This document shows positions 45,226-55,265 of a stretch of 64,000 bases of DNA, in pieces (the first letter of the stretch is position 1; the number at the start of each line of letters is the position of its first letter). The notes below the pieces were generated by a model, which did not search any database, had not been told where the DNA came from, and worked only from the letters and a program-made list of their open reading frames with translations. This DNA comes from Rikenellaceae bacterium. Its GTDB lineage: Bacteria; Bacteroidota; Bacteroidia; Bacteroidales; Rikenellaceae. The position numbers were made by a program, and so were the translations under genes. The stretch spans positions 1-64,000 of the forward strand of contig SUZS01000003.1 of assembly GCA_015059785.1 (NCBI GenBank). The letters run 5' to 3'.

Positions 45226-48189
45226 ATGAACTCACTCAAACAATTTTTTCTTTTAATCGGCATACTACTGTTGAGCCTTACGGTATACTCTCCAGCTGCT
45301 GCGCAAGTGGCTGCTGGTCGCGTGACGGTAAGCGGTACGGTAGTATCTGCTGAGGACAACCAACCGCTACTCGGAGTGGCGGTTGTTGTGTTAGAGACGA
45401 TGCAGGGAGTGACATCCAACTTTGACGGTACTTACTCTATTGACGCTGCCGTGGGTAACACTATCTCCTTCTCCTTTTTGGGCTATAAGGAGGTAGTATG
45501 GAGAGTACCTGCATCACAGACAAACATTACGCACAACATTACTATGCAGCCTGAGACTGAGGCTATTGACGATGTTGTTGTTATTGCCTATGGCGTGCGC
45601 AAGAAGGGAACTATCACAGGCTCTGTCTCAACTGTAAAGATGGAGAAGGTTGAGAAGACCCCTACAGCGGCCTTTGACCAGGCATTGCAGGGTCAGGTGC
45701 CAGGCCTTACGGTTATGTTCAACACGGGCGAGCCAAGCGCAGCGGCGGTGATGACTATTCGCGGAACAAACTCAATCAACTCTGGCACCGCTCCGCTCTA
45801 TATCCTTGACGGAGTGCCTATTGCGGCAAGTGACTTTAACACAATCAACCCCGCAGACATTGAGTCTATATCAGTGCTTAAGGATGCCTCCTCAACATCT
45901 ATCTACGGTGCGCGTGCGGCAAATGGCGTTATTGTTATTACTACGAAGCGCGGTAAGGCTGCCGAGCGTCCTCGTATTGAGTATCGTATGCAGTTGGGCG
46001 TCTCGCAGGTGGCTTGTGGTAAGTGGGACCTTATGAATACCGCCGAGCGCATTGAGTATGAGCGACAGATAGGTATGGATGAGGGTCAGAACTACGCAGT
46101 ACTCTCGCAGACAGATATAAATTGGATGGATGTAGTCTTTAACTCGTCGGCTCTGCTGCAGAACTACGAGCTTGCTGTGTCGGGTGCAGACGACAAGACA
46201 TCCTACTATGTTTCGGGCGGCTACTACAACCAGCAGGGAACGGCTTTGGGCTCTGGATTCAAGCGATTTTCTACCCGTCAGAACTTTGAGCGCAAGGCTG
46301 CCAAGTGGCTCAAAATAGGTGTGAGCAATATGCTCAACTATCAGCTTATTCAGCAGGCGGATGAGGGTGCTTATACCCTTGTAACGCCAATCTCGGCAGC
46401 AAGATTTATGATGCCATACTGGAATCCATATCGCGCAGATGGAACTACAGCCTCTATTGCTGACGGTAGCTGGCGCGGAAATGGACAAAACCCGCTTGAG
46501 TGGCTTGAGCATAACCCAGTGACATTCAAGAAGTACAAGGTTCTCTCTACACAGTTTGCCGAGGCAACGCCTATTGAGGGGCTGACATTGAAGACGCAGT
46601 TTGGTATAGACTACTCACATACAACCGGCTTTGGGCAGTCATTGCCAAGCTATGCACCAAATCAGGGTCAAGGCTCTGCTTCGCGTAGCTCTACGGATAG
46701 CTATAGCCTGACAATCACAAATACTGTAAACTACCGCTTTGACATTGACAGAGTTCATAACTTCAACTTCCTCATTGGTCAGGAGGGCGTGGATAGCCAC
46801 TACGAGGCGTTTAATCTCCTTACGGCGGGTCAGAATAATGATAAGTTGACAAACCTCTCGTCTGGTACGCGCGCCAACTCGTGGGGCGATACTACAGACT
46901 CGGACTACGGCTTTGTATCCTTCTTTGGTCGTGGCGAGTATAACTACGACGACCGCTACTTTGCTGACTTCTCGGTGCGTACAGACGGTAGCTCCCGCTT
47001 TGGAGCCTCTCGCCGTTGGGCAGGCTTCTGGAGTGTCGGCTTTATGTGGAATATGCGCAACGAGGCATTTGTGGAGACGGCTAAAACATGGCTTACAAAT
47101 GCGCAGATATCACTCTCTACGGGTACTTCGGGTAACTCGTCAATACCGAACTATGAGCATCTTGCCCTTGTGGGTGGTGGTGTAGACTATGTCGGCAATG
47201 CGGGCGTAGGACTTATGCAGCCTGGCAATGAGCGACTGGGCTGGGAGAAGCCGTGGACAACAAACCTCGGCCTGCACTTCGGATTTTGGCATCGCCTAAA
47301 TGTAGACCTTGAGCTCTACTATAAACACACCTCTGATATGCTTATGCAGGTGCCAGAGCCATACTCAACTTCGGGCTTTGGATACTACTGGGATAATGTG
47401 GGCGCAATGGTAAATAAGGGTGTTGAGATGAATGTCGTGGGCACGCTTCTCTCGGCAAAGGATTTCCTGTGGACGGTAAATGCAAATGTGTCGTACAACA
47501 ACAATAAGATTACAGAGCTCTATAATGGCGTTCAGGAGTATGAGCGCTCGGGCACAAACACAAAACTTGTTGTGGGTCATCCACTTGGCGAGTTCTACAT
47601 CAACCGCTATGCAGGTGTAAATCCTGCCAATGGAGATGCGCTGTGGTATACAAAGGATGGCGAGCTGACAACAGTGTTGCGCGATGAGGATAAGGTGCTT
47701 GTTGGCAAGAGCTACATAGCCCCTTGGCAGGGAGGTTTTGGCACGGCACTGCAGTGGAAGGGCCTTCAGCTTACAGCGCAGTTTAGCTGGGTGGCAGACC
47801 GCTGGATGCTAAATAATGACCGATATTTTGATGAGTCAAATGGTCGCTTTGCATCCTACAACCAATCTTCGCGCCTGCTGGAGCGTTGGCAGAAGCCGGG
47901 CGATGTTACGGACATCCCTCGCCACGGAGTATATACAGAGTTTGACAGTCGACTGCTTGAGGATGCCTCATTCTTGAGACTTAAGAACCTGATGCTCAGC
48001 TACTCGCTGCCAGATAAGGCTATTCGCCGCACAAAGGTATTCTCTGGAGTTAGAGTATACGCACAGGCGCAGAACCTCTTTACATTCACTCGCTTCTCGG
48101 GTCTTGACCCTGAGGGAACGACAAATTTATATGCGGCGCAGTATCCAATGTCGCGCCAGTTCACTTTCGGTATTGATATAACCTTCTAA
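45226..48189 (+). CDS. SusC/RagA-family TonB-linked outer membrane protein
   Basis: Signal peptide, carboxypeptidase-like domain (VSGTVVSAEDNQPLLGVAVVV), plug (IRGTNSINSGTAPLYILDGVPI), SIYGARAANGVIVITTKRG. Confidence 0.97.
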   Translation: MNSLKQFFLLIGILLLSLTVYSPAAAQVAAGRVTVSGTVVSAEDNQPLLGVAVVVLETMQGVTSNFDGTYSIDAAVGNTISFSFLGYKEVVWRVPASQTNITHNITMQPETEAIDDVVVIAYGVRKKGTITGSVSTVKMEKVEKTPTAAFDQALQGQVPGLTVMFNTGEPSAAAVMTIRGTNSINSGTAPLYILDGVPIAASDFNTINPADIESISVLKDASSTSIYGARAANGVIVITTKRGKAAERPRIEYRMQLGVSQVACGKWDLMNTAERIEYERQIGMDEGQNYAVLSQTDINWMDVVFNSSALLQNYELAVSGADDKTSYYVSGGYYNQQGTALGSGFKRFSTRQNFERKAAKWLKIGVSNMLNYQLIQQADEGAYTLVTPISAARFMMPYWNPYRADGTTASIADGSWRGNGQNPLEWLEHNPVTFKKYKVLSTQFAEATPIEGLTLKTQFGIDYSHTTGFGQSLPSYAPNQGQGSASRSSTDSYSLTITNTVNYRFDIDRVHNFNFLIGQEGVDSHYEAFNLLTAGQNNDKLTNLSSGTRANSWGDTTDSDYGFVSFFGRGEYNYDDRYFADFSVRTDGSSRFGASRRWAGFWSVGFMWNMRNEAFVETAKTWLTNAQISLSTGTSGNSSIPNYEHLALVGGGVDYVGNAGVGLMQPGNERLGWEKPWTTNLGLHFGFWHRLNVDLELYYKHTSDMLMQVPEPYSTSGFGYYWDNVGAMVNKGVEMNVVGTLLSAKDFLWTVNANVSYNNNKITELYNGVQEYERSGTNTKLVVGHPLGEFYINRYAGVNPANGDALWYTKDGELTTVLRDEDKVLVGKSYIAPWQGGFGTALQWKGLQLTAQFSWVADRWMLNNDRYFDESNGRFASYNQSSRLLERWQKPGDVTDIPRHGVYTEFDSRLLEDASFLRLKNLMLSYSLPDKAIRRTKVFSGVRVYAQAQNLFTFTRFSGLDPEGTTNLYAAQYPMSRQFTFGIDITF

Positions 48190-48199
48190 ATGTGTGGAT

Positions 48200-49720
48200 A
48201 TGTTGAAAAATGTAAAGATATTATTTGTTGCACTTACAGCACTCTGTGCCGTATCGTGCCTTGACAAGGTACCTCAGTCGGCTATCCCACAGCAGCAGGC
48301 TATGCAGACTTTTGACGATGCCGAGCAGACCGTTACGGGCATATACTCGCTACTTAAGAGTAGTGCGCTCTATAGCGGTTACCTTACAATTCTGCCCGAC
48401 CTGCAGACCGACCTTGTGTATGCCGTAGATGGTTATTCAAATACCTATGGCAACTTCTGGTTGTGGACAATTCGCTCTACAACTTCCGAGATTGAGAGCG
48501 TATATGCCTCTCTGTATCAGATTATTGCTTCTTGCAACTTCTACCTTGACTATGTGCCTCGCGTAGTGGCAGCAACGACGGATGAGAATAAACTTAACGA
48601 CCTTAACACCTACACTGGCGAGGTCTATGCTATTCGCGCCCTTGCATACTCGGAGCTGCTCAAGTGCTACTGTAAGGCCTATAAGCCAGAGACGGCAGAG
48701 AGAGAGCTTGGTGTCGTGCTCCGTACAACGACCCTTGATAAGCAACCACTGCCTCGTGCATCGCTCTACGACTCTTACCAGCAGGTTATTAAGGATTTGG
48801 AGCGTGCAGAGGAGCTTCTTGATGAGGATAATGACGCCTACAGTAGTGCCTTTGTCACCCGCGCAATGGTCCTTGCACTCCACGCCCGCGTGGCCCTCTA
48901 TATGGAGGATTGGCAGAGCGCAGTTAAGTACTCTACAGAGCTTATTGAGAGTCGTAACTTCGCGCTGAGTTCGGCTGTGAGCTACTATACAAACAATATG
49001 ACCTACTTTGACTATATGTGGAACTACGATGTGGCTACAGAGATTATCTGGCGCATCGGCTTTACCACAACATCGTATGGTGGCGCACTGGGTCAGTCGT
49101 TCTTGGGCTTTAATGTAGACTATACATACTACTATCCAGACTATGTGCCTGCACAGTGGGTGCTTGACCTATACTCTAATAGCGATATGCGCTACAGTAG
49201 CTACTTCTACACCCTGCCGACAGGCTATAATCACGGATTGCAGTGGCCGCTGCTTGTAAAGTACTTTGGAAATCAAGACTTTATAAACAATGCACTGATT
49301 TATCACACCGTAATGCCAAAGCCGTTCCGCCTTGCTGAGCAGTACCTGATCCGTGCTGAGGCCCTCTGTCGTCAGCAGACGCCTAACTTCTCGGCAGCGA
49401 CAAAGGATATCAATACACTGCGCGCTTCGCGTATAGTCTCTGGTGGCGGAGTTAACCTTACGGCGGATAACTATATTGAGCAGATTGCTGCCGAGCGTGT
49501 GAGGGAGCTCTATATGGAGGGTTTCCGATTGCACGACTTCAAGCGTTGGGGAGAGCTATATCGTGGTGGAGAGGGCTTTACCCGCACCCCGCAGTCTAAC
49601 TCTCTAACGGAGGGTAGTAGCTTGAGCGTAAAGGCTGACGACCCGCTCTTTGTCTGGCCGATACCTATTCACGAGATTGAGGCTCCGGGCTCACTTGTTC
49701 AACCAAACGAAAGCAATTAG
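48200..49720 (+). CDS. SusD/RagB-family nutrient-binding lipoprotein
   Basis: Lipobox AVSC; EVYAIRALAYSELLKCYCKAY; ERVRELYMEGFRLHDFKRWG C-terminal motif. Confidence 0.96.
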   Translation: MLKNVKILFVALTALCAVSCLDKVPQSAIPQQQAMQTFDDAEQTVTGIYSLLKSSALYSGYLTILPDLQTDLVYAVDGYSNTYGNFWLWTIRSTTSEIESVYASLYQIIASCNFYLDYVPRVVAATTDENKLNDLNTYTGEVYAIRALAYSELLKCYCKAYKPETAERELGVVLRTTTLDKQPLPRASLYDSYQQVIKDLERAEELLDEDNDAYSSAFVTRAMVLALHARVALYMEDWQSAVKYSTELIESRNFALSSAVSYYTNNMTYFDYMWNYDVATEIIWRIGFTTTSYGGALGQSFLGFNVDYTYYYPDYVPAQWVLDLYSNSDMRYSSYFYTLPTGYNHGLQWPLLVKYFGNQDFINNALIYHTVMPKPFRLAEQYLIRAEALCRQQTPNFSAATKDINTLRASRIVSGGGVNLTADNYIEQIAAERVRELYMEGFRLHDFKRWGELYRGGEGFTRTPQSNSLTEGSSLSVKADDPLFVWPIPIHEIEAPGSLVQPNESN

Positions 49721-49723
49721 GAT

Positions 49724-50623
49724 ATGAGAAAGTTACCTATTTATATATTAGTGCTCTTGGCACTCTGCAGTTGTAAGGAGCAGTATACCACATATAGCGA
49801 TGCGGAGTATGTGATGTTTGCCGACAGCCTATCAACAAATATGGTTGAGAAGAGCAACAGCCGCTTTAGTGTGCCTATTGCCTCAACCGTTGCTCGCGAC
49901 TATGACCGCACATTCGGCGTTGAGGTTGTAGATGCGGGGAGCAATGCCGTTGAGGGTAAGCACTACCGCATTGTCTCAAATACCGTTACAATCCCTGCGG
50001 GTAAAACATCCGCAAATGTTGAGGTTGAGGGTATTTACGACAATATCGGGGCTACCGACTCGCTCGGCTTCAGACTGCGCCTTGTGATGAATAGCGCACT
50101 GAAGTGGGACCTCTATAAGGACTCGGATATGACAAAGGTCGTAATGTATAAGAGCTGTCCTTATGACCGCAATAACTTTACGGGTTATGCAGTGCTCTCG
50201 TCACTGCTTCTGCGTGACTATCCGGGCGAGAATGCCTCTTACCAGAAGGTTGTCTATACCGAGGCGCACCCTACAGAGCCCGATATGATAATTATCCGCG
50301 ATGCCTTCTACAATGGCTATGATATTACCCTTACTTTTGATGGAACAGACCCTGCCGAGCCACGCATTACGATGGATAGCGACCAGGTGTTGAGCGATGA
50401 GGCGTCGGTCTTTGGGCAGATTTTGGGCGATAACCATATCCTTGGCGACGATAGTCCGATATATGCCTCTTACTTCAACTCTTGCCAGCGATTTGCGGTG
50501 TTGTGGCTCCATGTATATGTTGAGAAGTTGGGCGAGCCTATCGGCACGGTAGGCCACTTCTACAATATCCTTGAGTGGATATCAGATGAGGAGGCAGAAA
50601 GACTTAAACGAGAGGGATTTTAA
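49724..50623 (+). CDS. DUF4843-like lipoprotein
   Basis: Lipobox LALCSC; position directly after SusD; VPIASTVARDYDRTFGVEVVDAGSNAVEGKHYRI. Confidence 0.65.
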   Translation: MRKLPIYILVLLALCSCKEQYTTYSDAEYVMFADSLSTNMVEKSNSRFSVPIASTVARDYDRTFGVEVVDAGSNAVEGKHYRIVSNTVTIPAGKTSANVEVEGIYDNIGATDSLGFRLRLVMNSALKWDLYKDSDMTKVVMYKSCPYDRNNFTGYAVLSSLLLRDYPGENASYQKVVYTEAHPTEPDMIIIRDAFYNGYDITLTFDGTDPAEPRITMDSDQVLSDEASVFGQILGDNHILGDDSPIYASYFNSCQRFAVLWLHVYVEKLGEPIGTVGHFYNILEWISDEEAERLKREGF

Positions 50624-50636
50624 CAAAAATAGATAT

Positions 50637-52625
50637 ATGAAGAAGATTTTTAGTTTGGCAAGCCTGATGCTTGCTGCGTCAATGATTTTTGTGGCGTGTG
50701 GAACAGACCCTGTAGATAACCCTACGGAGGAGCCTACACCGACCCCAACGCCAGATGTTGAGGAGCCAGCCTTTCCAGAGGCTGTGACCGCGACTGTGGC
50801 ACCCGGAAGTGAGTATACCCTTGCTATTGAGCCAAATATGGCGTGGGAGGTCAGTGTGCCAGAGGCTACAGCGGCTTATTTCCACATTAAGAGTGGCGAA
50901 AATGCTGTCTACACCCTTCGTGGCGAGGCCGGTAAGCACAATGTGGTTATTGCAGTTGCTGATGTTGAGGAGTTTGACGCTGACCGTGTATGTGAGGTGA
51001 CAATGAAGATGCAGTCTAAAACTAAGACCATTGCAACCCTTACACTTGCCCGCAAGGCGCGCGAGATGAAGATTTACCCTGTTGTGGTTGAGAATAACGC
51101 CTTTAGTTACGCAACAGAGGGCGAGCTAATCTATTCCTATCAGACCACAGAGGTTACTGCCGAGGGTGTGAAGATGATTTGGCCAGAGGAGATGGCACTC
51201 TACTCTACCCGCGTGAAGGTTGAGAGCAACTTTAACTGGATTGTAGATGGCGCGCCAGAGTGGATTGCACCTATTGAGGGCGGCGCAGCTGGTACAACAG
51301 AGCTCTGGATAAAGGGCAATGCGGCCAAATATCCGATGACCGAGCAGAGCGCTGTGCTACGCTTTGTAGATGCAGCAGCAGTAGATAAGGAGGCGATGAG
51401 CCTTAAGGTGGCTATCCCTGCGGCTACAGAGATATTTATGGTTGACGGAACGACCGAGAAGACAGAGTTTAACTATCAGGGTATGGTCTACAACACTATG
51501 ATTGGCGAGTATGTTGAGGGTGGCGTGAATGCAACGGTTACCGCTGTAGATGGCTCGGCTGTTGTTGCTGTAGAGTTTACCGAGACTGCGGGCCTTGTTC
51601 AGCCTACACTCGCCCCTGCTTGGCTTACGCTGGACTATGCAGCGTGGGATGCAACGGACGATAGCGTTATCCAGAGCCGTAGCCTTACAATCACTGCCGC
51701 TGTAAATGAGGGTGCTGCGCGTAAGGCAACGGTGCTTGTCCTTCCACAGAGCGTGGCTACAAACGATGTAGATGTTATCGCTGTAAATGGCGAGATAACT
51801 GCTGACTATCAGCAGTATATTGCCACTGTCGTGGAGCAGGCGGGCGACCCGGGCTCTATAGAGATTGTTGGCGAGCAGACTATGGAGGCTAATGGTGGAA
51901 GTATTGAGCCACTGGACGCTTCACACTGGATTTTTAGCAGCTTTGCTACAGCAAAGGTTGGCTACGATGTGCTCTACACCTCACAGTGGGCATATGAGGA
52001 TTGGTATGTCAATGTTGTGCGCCCATATACAGAGATTAAGTGCTACTCATTTGACGCTGCGGGCGCAATGGTAGAGCTTACAGGCAGTACTGCGTGGATT
52101 ACAACTACCGTTTTTGGTACCGCTTCCGAAAAGGTGCGCATTGTTATGGATGCAACAAAGCCTACGGCTGCACAGTCAAAGAATGCTCTTACTGGCGACT
52201 TTGAGGGTGTTGTGACCTTTGCCGATGCAGATGGCGTCTTTGCGCTCATCTTCTGTAGGTATAACGAGTCTGCGGCACAGCAATCTACGGGCGTGGCGTT
52301 TAGCTATCCAGAGTATGCGGCACAGCAGAACTCAACACTCGTAGAGCTTACCTCAGGTGACCTCTATACAAAGTACGCCTCTTATGGCGAGAAGGTCTAC
52401 CACCTAACATTTACAACCGCTACACCAAACCTCTCTATGCTCAAGGGCCTACCACAGGAGTGGGGCTATATTGATGAAGCTGATAAGAGCTGGCTGAGCT
52501 ACGAGTATAGCGATGAGAATCAGATGATTTTGATGAATGCCCAGACAGGAAACGGCAAGACTGGTGCTCTACAGTTTGGTCAGGGCAAGATAGTACTTAT
52601 TTGTACACTCAACATTGCTCAGTAA
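50637..52625 (+). CDS. Surface lipoprotein with repeated BACON-like beta domains (function unknown)
   Basis: Lipobox FVAC, Pro/Thr linker PTEEPTPTPTPDVEEP, beta-rich repeats. ORF start 50571 trimmed. Confidence 0.6.
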   Translation: MKKIFSLASLMLAASMIFVACGTDPVDNPTEEPTPTPTPDVEEPAFPEAVTATVAPGSEYTLAIEPNMAWEVSVPEATAAYFHIKSGENAVYTLRGEAGKHNVVIAVADVEEFDADRVCEVTMKMQSKTKTIATLTLARKAREMKIYPVVVENNAFSYATEGELIYSYQTTEVTAEGVKMIWPEEMALYSTRVKVESNFNWIVDGAPEWIAPIEGGAAGTTELWIKGNAAKYPMTEQSAVLRFVDAAAVDKEAMSLKVAIPAATEIFMVDGTTEKTEFNYQGMVYNTMIGEYVEGGVNATVTAVDGSAVVAVEFTETAGLVQPTLAPAWLTLDYAAWDATDDSVIQSRSLTITAAVNEGAARKATVLVLPQSVATNDVDVIAVNGEITADYQQYIATVVEQAGDPGSIEIVGEQTMEANGGSIEPLDASHWIFSSFATAKVGYDVLYTSQWAYEDWYVNVVRPYTEIKCYSFDAAGAMVELTGSTAWITTTVFGTASEKVRIVMDATKPTAAQSKNALTGDFEGVVTFADADGVFALIFCRYNESAAQQSTGVAFSYPEYAAQQNSTLVELTSGDLYTKYASYGEKVYHLTFTTATPNLSMLKGLPQEWGYIDEADKSWLSYEYSDENQMILMNAQTGNGKTGALQFGQGKIVLICTLNIAQ

Positions 52626-55264
52626 TGAATAGACTACTTTTAATACTATCCGCACTTATCATTGCGTTAGGCTGTACGAAAAGTGAGCCTGACTATCGCA
52701 ATGATGACTATGGATTTGCACAGTTCAAACTCTACAAGCAGGCCAGCTATGGCACTCGCGCAGTAAAACCTACGCTTGACTATCTTGCTGAGGCTTGTAA
52801 AGTCAAAGTTACGCTCGGCTACGGCGAGACGACCCTTGCTCAGACCCTTACGCTCTACTCTGTAGAGGGTGGTGCAGAGTTCGGTCTGCGCTCGGATAAG
52901 CTGCAACTGCTTACGGGCGAGTATCGCCTTGTGGCATTCTCTCTCTATGATACGGCGGACGAGTTAATCTATGCCGGCACGCCAGAGGCTGAGAGCGTTT
53001 TTACAGTTACCAGTGGCGGACTTACTGTCCACGACATTACCGTAAAGGTTGCCCAGCGTGGTAGTGCGCGCTTTACGCTCAAGAAGGCAAAGGAGGATTT
53101 CTCTAACGCTCCAACACGCGCCGTTGCTCGCCAGTATACCTTTGACGAGATTAAGTATGTGACTCTTACCGTAGGTCAGGTGCTTCAGTCGGGTAGCGTG
53201 ACAAACCCTATAAAGATTGAAAAGCTGCCTGCAAAGTTCTCAATGCACTTTGACGAGGATAATGAGATGAGTAGTGTTGAGGGATACCGCACATCGACTG
53301 TAGCCTGCGACTCGCTCGTTTCGCTGCCTGCGGCAAAGTATCGCGTAGTGGCATACGAGACCTACGACAGCGGTAAAAATCTACTTGAGAGCAATGCCTC
53401 TCCAAAGCTCTCGGAGTTTACTGTTGAGGATAACAAGACAACTCAGGCGGATGTGCGCGTGACACTCTACCAGAGCGATGAGTATCTAAAGGACTACTAC
53501 GCTCTGTATGAGATTTGGAAGAGCCTTGATGGCGAAAATTGGAGCTATGTGGGCGAGAACTTCCCTCGTGGAGCAAATTGGGAGTTTAACAAAGACCCAG
53601 ACTTGTGGGGTGATCAGCCAGGTGTGCAGTTGCACTCTAATGGTCGCGTGGCAAAGATAGATATCAGTGGCTTTGCCTTCCGTGGCGACCTCTCGCCAGC
53701 TATTGGCCAGCTGACAGAGCTTATAGAGCTCTATCTGGGTACGCACAACGATACAAACCTTATCTCCTACGACCCTACGCTTGATAGCAGCAAGAGTCTG
53801 TCGGAGCGTAACCGTACACGCCTTCAGAGTCACGGAGAGTATCTTCGCATTATACACCCTGCAACGCAGTTTGCCGAGCCTTGCGCCCGCGCACTTGCCG
53901 AGAACAATATCCACATCGCAGCAACATCGCTCTACGATACTATGTCAGAGGGCGATATTATAGACCGCAAGAGTGGAGAGCAGAGAATCCGTAAGATGGA
54001 TACCAACCACGGCACAATGTGCAATGGACTAAGGTCTCTGCCAGCAGAGATAGGTAAATTGACAAAGTTGCAGTACCTCTTTATTGCCAATGGCGCGCTT
54101 GAAACACTGCCAGAGGAGGTCGGGGAGCTTGTCTCTTGTACCGACTTTGAGCTTTATAACTGCTCAAAGCTCAAGCAATTCCCTCTGCAGATTGCCCGTA
54201 TGCCAGAGCTTGTATCTATCAATATCTCAAACAATAGTCAGTGGAGTGCCGAGCAGATTTATGCAGGTATGGATGCTATTGCTCGCGGCGCATCAAAGGA
54301 GAAGATTCAGATTCTCTATGCCCGCCAGAATAGCCTTGAGGAGCTGCCAGAGTCATTTAAGAATATGACAAAGATTTCGCTCCTTGACCTTGCCTATAAC
54401 AAGATTTCAAAGGTCTATCCGTTAGGCAAAAATGTCTCTCCAGTGCAGTTATACCTCGACAATAACCTGCTTGAGACGCTGCCAGCCGATAGCGAGGGCT
54501 ATTTCTGCGGTTATGCCGACTCGGAGGCCTTCTCGGTAAGGTATAATCGTCTGAAGAAGGTGCCAAACATCTTCTCGGCAAAGAGTAGCTCGCCACTCAC
54601 ATCTGTAGACTTCTCTGGTAACGATATTGATGGCTTTGAGGGCGAACAGGATGGTACATATCGCGGTATTAAGGTGGAGACGCTGACCCTTGCGCAGAAT
54701 CCGAAACTTACGAAGTATCCAAAGGCTCTTGCAACGACAAACTCTACAGTGGCATATATTATCCTTCGTGGATGTAATATAGACCAGATTCCAGAGGGTA
54801 GTTTTGAGTATGAAAATTCTATCTACCTGAACTCTCTCGATTTGTCGTATAACAACCTTACAGACCTGCCACGCGAGATGCACGCCGTCAACTTGCCGTA
54901 TCTCTATGGCGTGGAGCTGTCGTTCAACAACTTTGAGCACTTCCCATTTGAGCCGCTTGATAGCTCATATCTTACAGTGTTTGCCATTCGTAGTCAGCGA
55001 AATGCTGCGGGCGAGCGCTGCTTAAGAGAGTGGCCAGAGGGTATTTTCAACCATAAGGGTCTGCGTGGCCTCTACCTCGGTTCAAATGACCTGCGCAAGA
55101 TTGAAGATACTATATCTACGCTGATTTACTACCTTGACATATCGGACAATCCAAACATCATTTTTGATGCTACGGATATATGTTACGCATGGCAAGCAGG
55201 TGCTTATATACTTATTTATGACAAGTCGCAGACAATTCTTAACTGTGACGCAATGCTTGAGTAG
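52625..55264 (+). CDS. Leucine-rich-repeat lipoprotein, DUF4458-like N-terminus
   Basis: Lipobox IALGC; LRSLPAEIGKLTKLQYLFIANGALETLPEEVGEL and further LRRs. ORF start 52601 trimmed. Confidence 0.7.
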   Translation: MNRLLLILSALIIALGCTKSEPDYRNDDYGFAQFKLYKQASYGTRAVKPTLDYLAEACKVKVTLGYGETTLAQTLTLYSVEGGAEFGLRSDKLQLLTGEYRLVAFSLYDTADELIYAGTPEAESVFTVTSGGLTVHDITVKVAQRGSARFTLKKAKEDFSNAPTRAVARQYTFDEIKYVTLTVGQVLQSGSVTNPIKIEKLPAKFSMHFDEDNEMSSVEGYRTSTVACDSLVSLPAAKYRVVAYETYDSGKNLLESNASPKLSEFTVEDNKTTQADVRVTLYQSDEYLKDYYALYEIWKSLDGENWSYVGENFPRGANWEFNKDPDLWGDQPGVQLHSNGRVAKIDISGFAFRGDLSPAIGQLTELIELYLGTHNDTNLISYDPTLDSSKSLSERNRTRLQSHGEYLRIIHPATQFAEPCARALAENNIHIAATSLYDTMSEGDIIDRKSGEQRIRKMDTNHGTMCNGLRSLPAEIGKLTKLQYLFIANGALETLPEEVGELVSCTDFELYNCSKLKQFPLQIARMPELVSINISNNSQWSAEQIYAGMDAIARGASKEKIQILYARQNSLEELPESFKNMTKISLLDLAYNKISKVYPLGKNVSPVQLYLDNNLLETLPADSEGYFCGYADSEAFSVRYNRLKKVPNIFSAKSSSPLTSVDFSGNDIDGFEGEQDGTYRGIKVETLTLAQNPKLTKYPKALATTNSTVAYIILRGCNIDQIPEGSFEYENSIYLNSLDLSYNNLTDLPREMHAVNLPYLYGVELSFNNFEHFPFEPLDSSYLTVFAIRSQRNAAGERCLREWPEGIFNHKGLRGLYLGSNDLRKIEDTISTLIYYLDISDNPNIIFDATDICYAWQAGAYILIYDKSQTILNCDAMLE

Positions 55265-55265
55265 T

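Noticed and set aside
45226-49720. SusCD as an outer-membrane thiamine importer because it follows the thi operon
   Set aside because: It has its own promoter, and the downstream genes (SusD, S8 protease, LRR proteins) fit a macromolecule-uptake locus better; no second TPP riboswitch precedes it.
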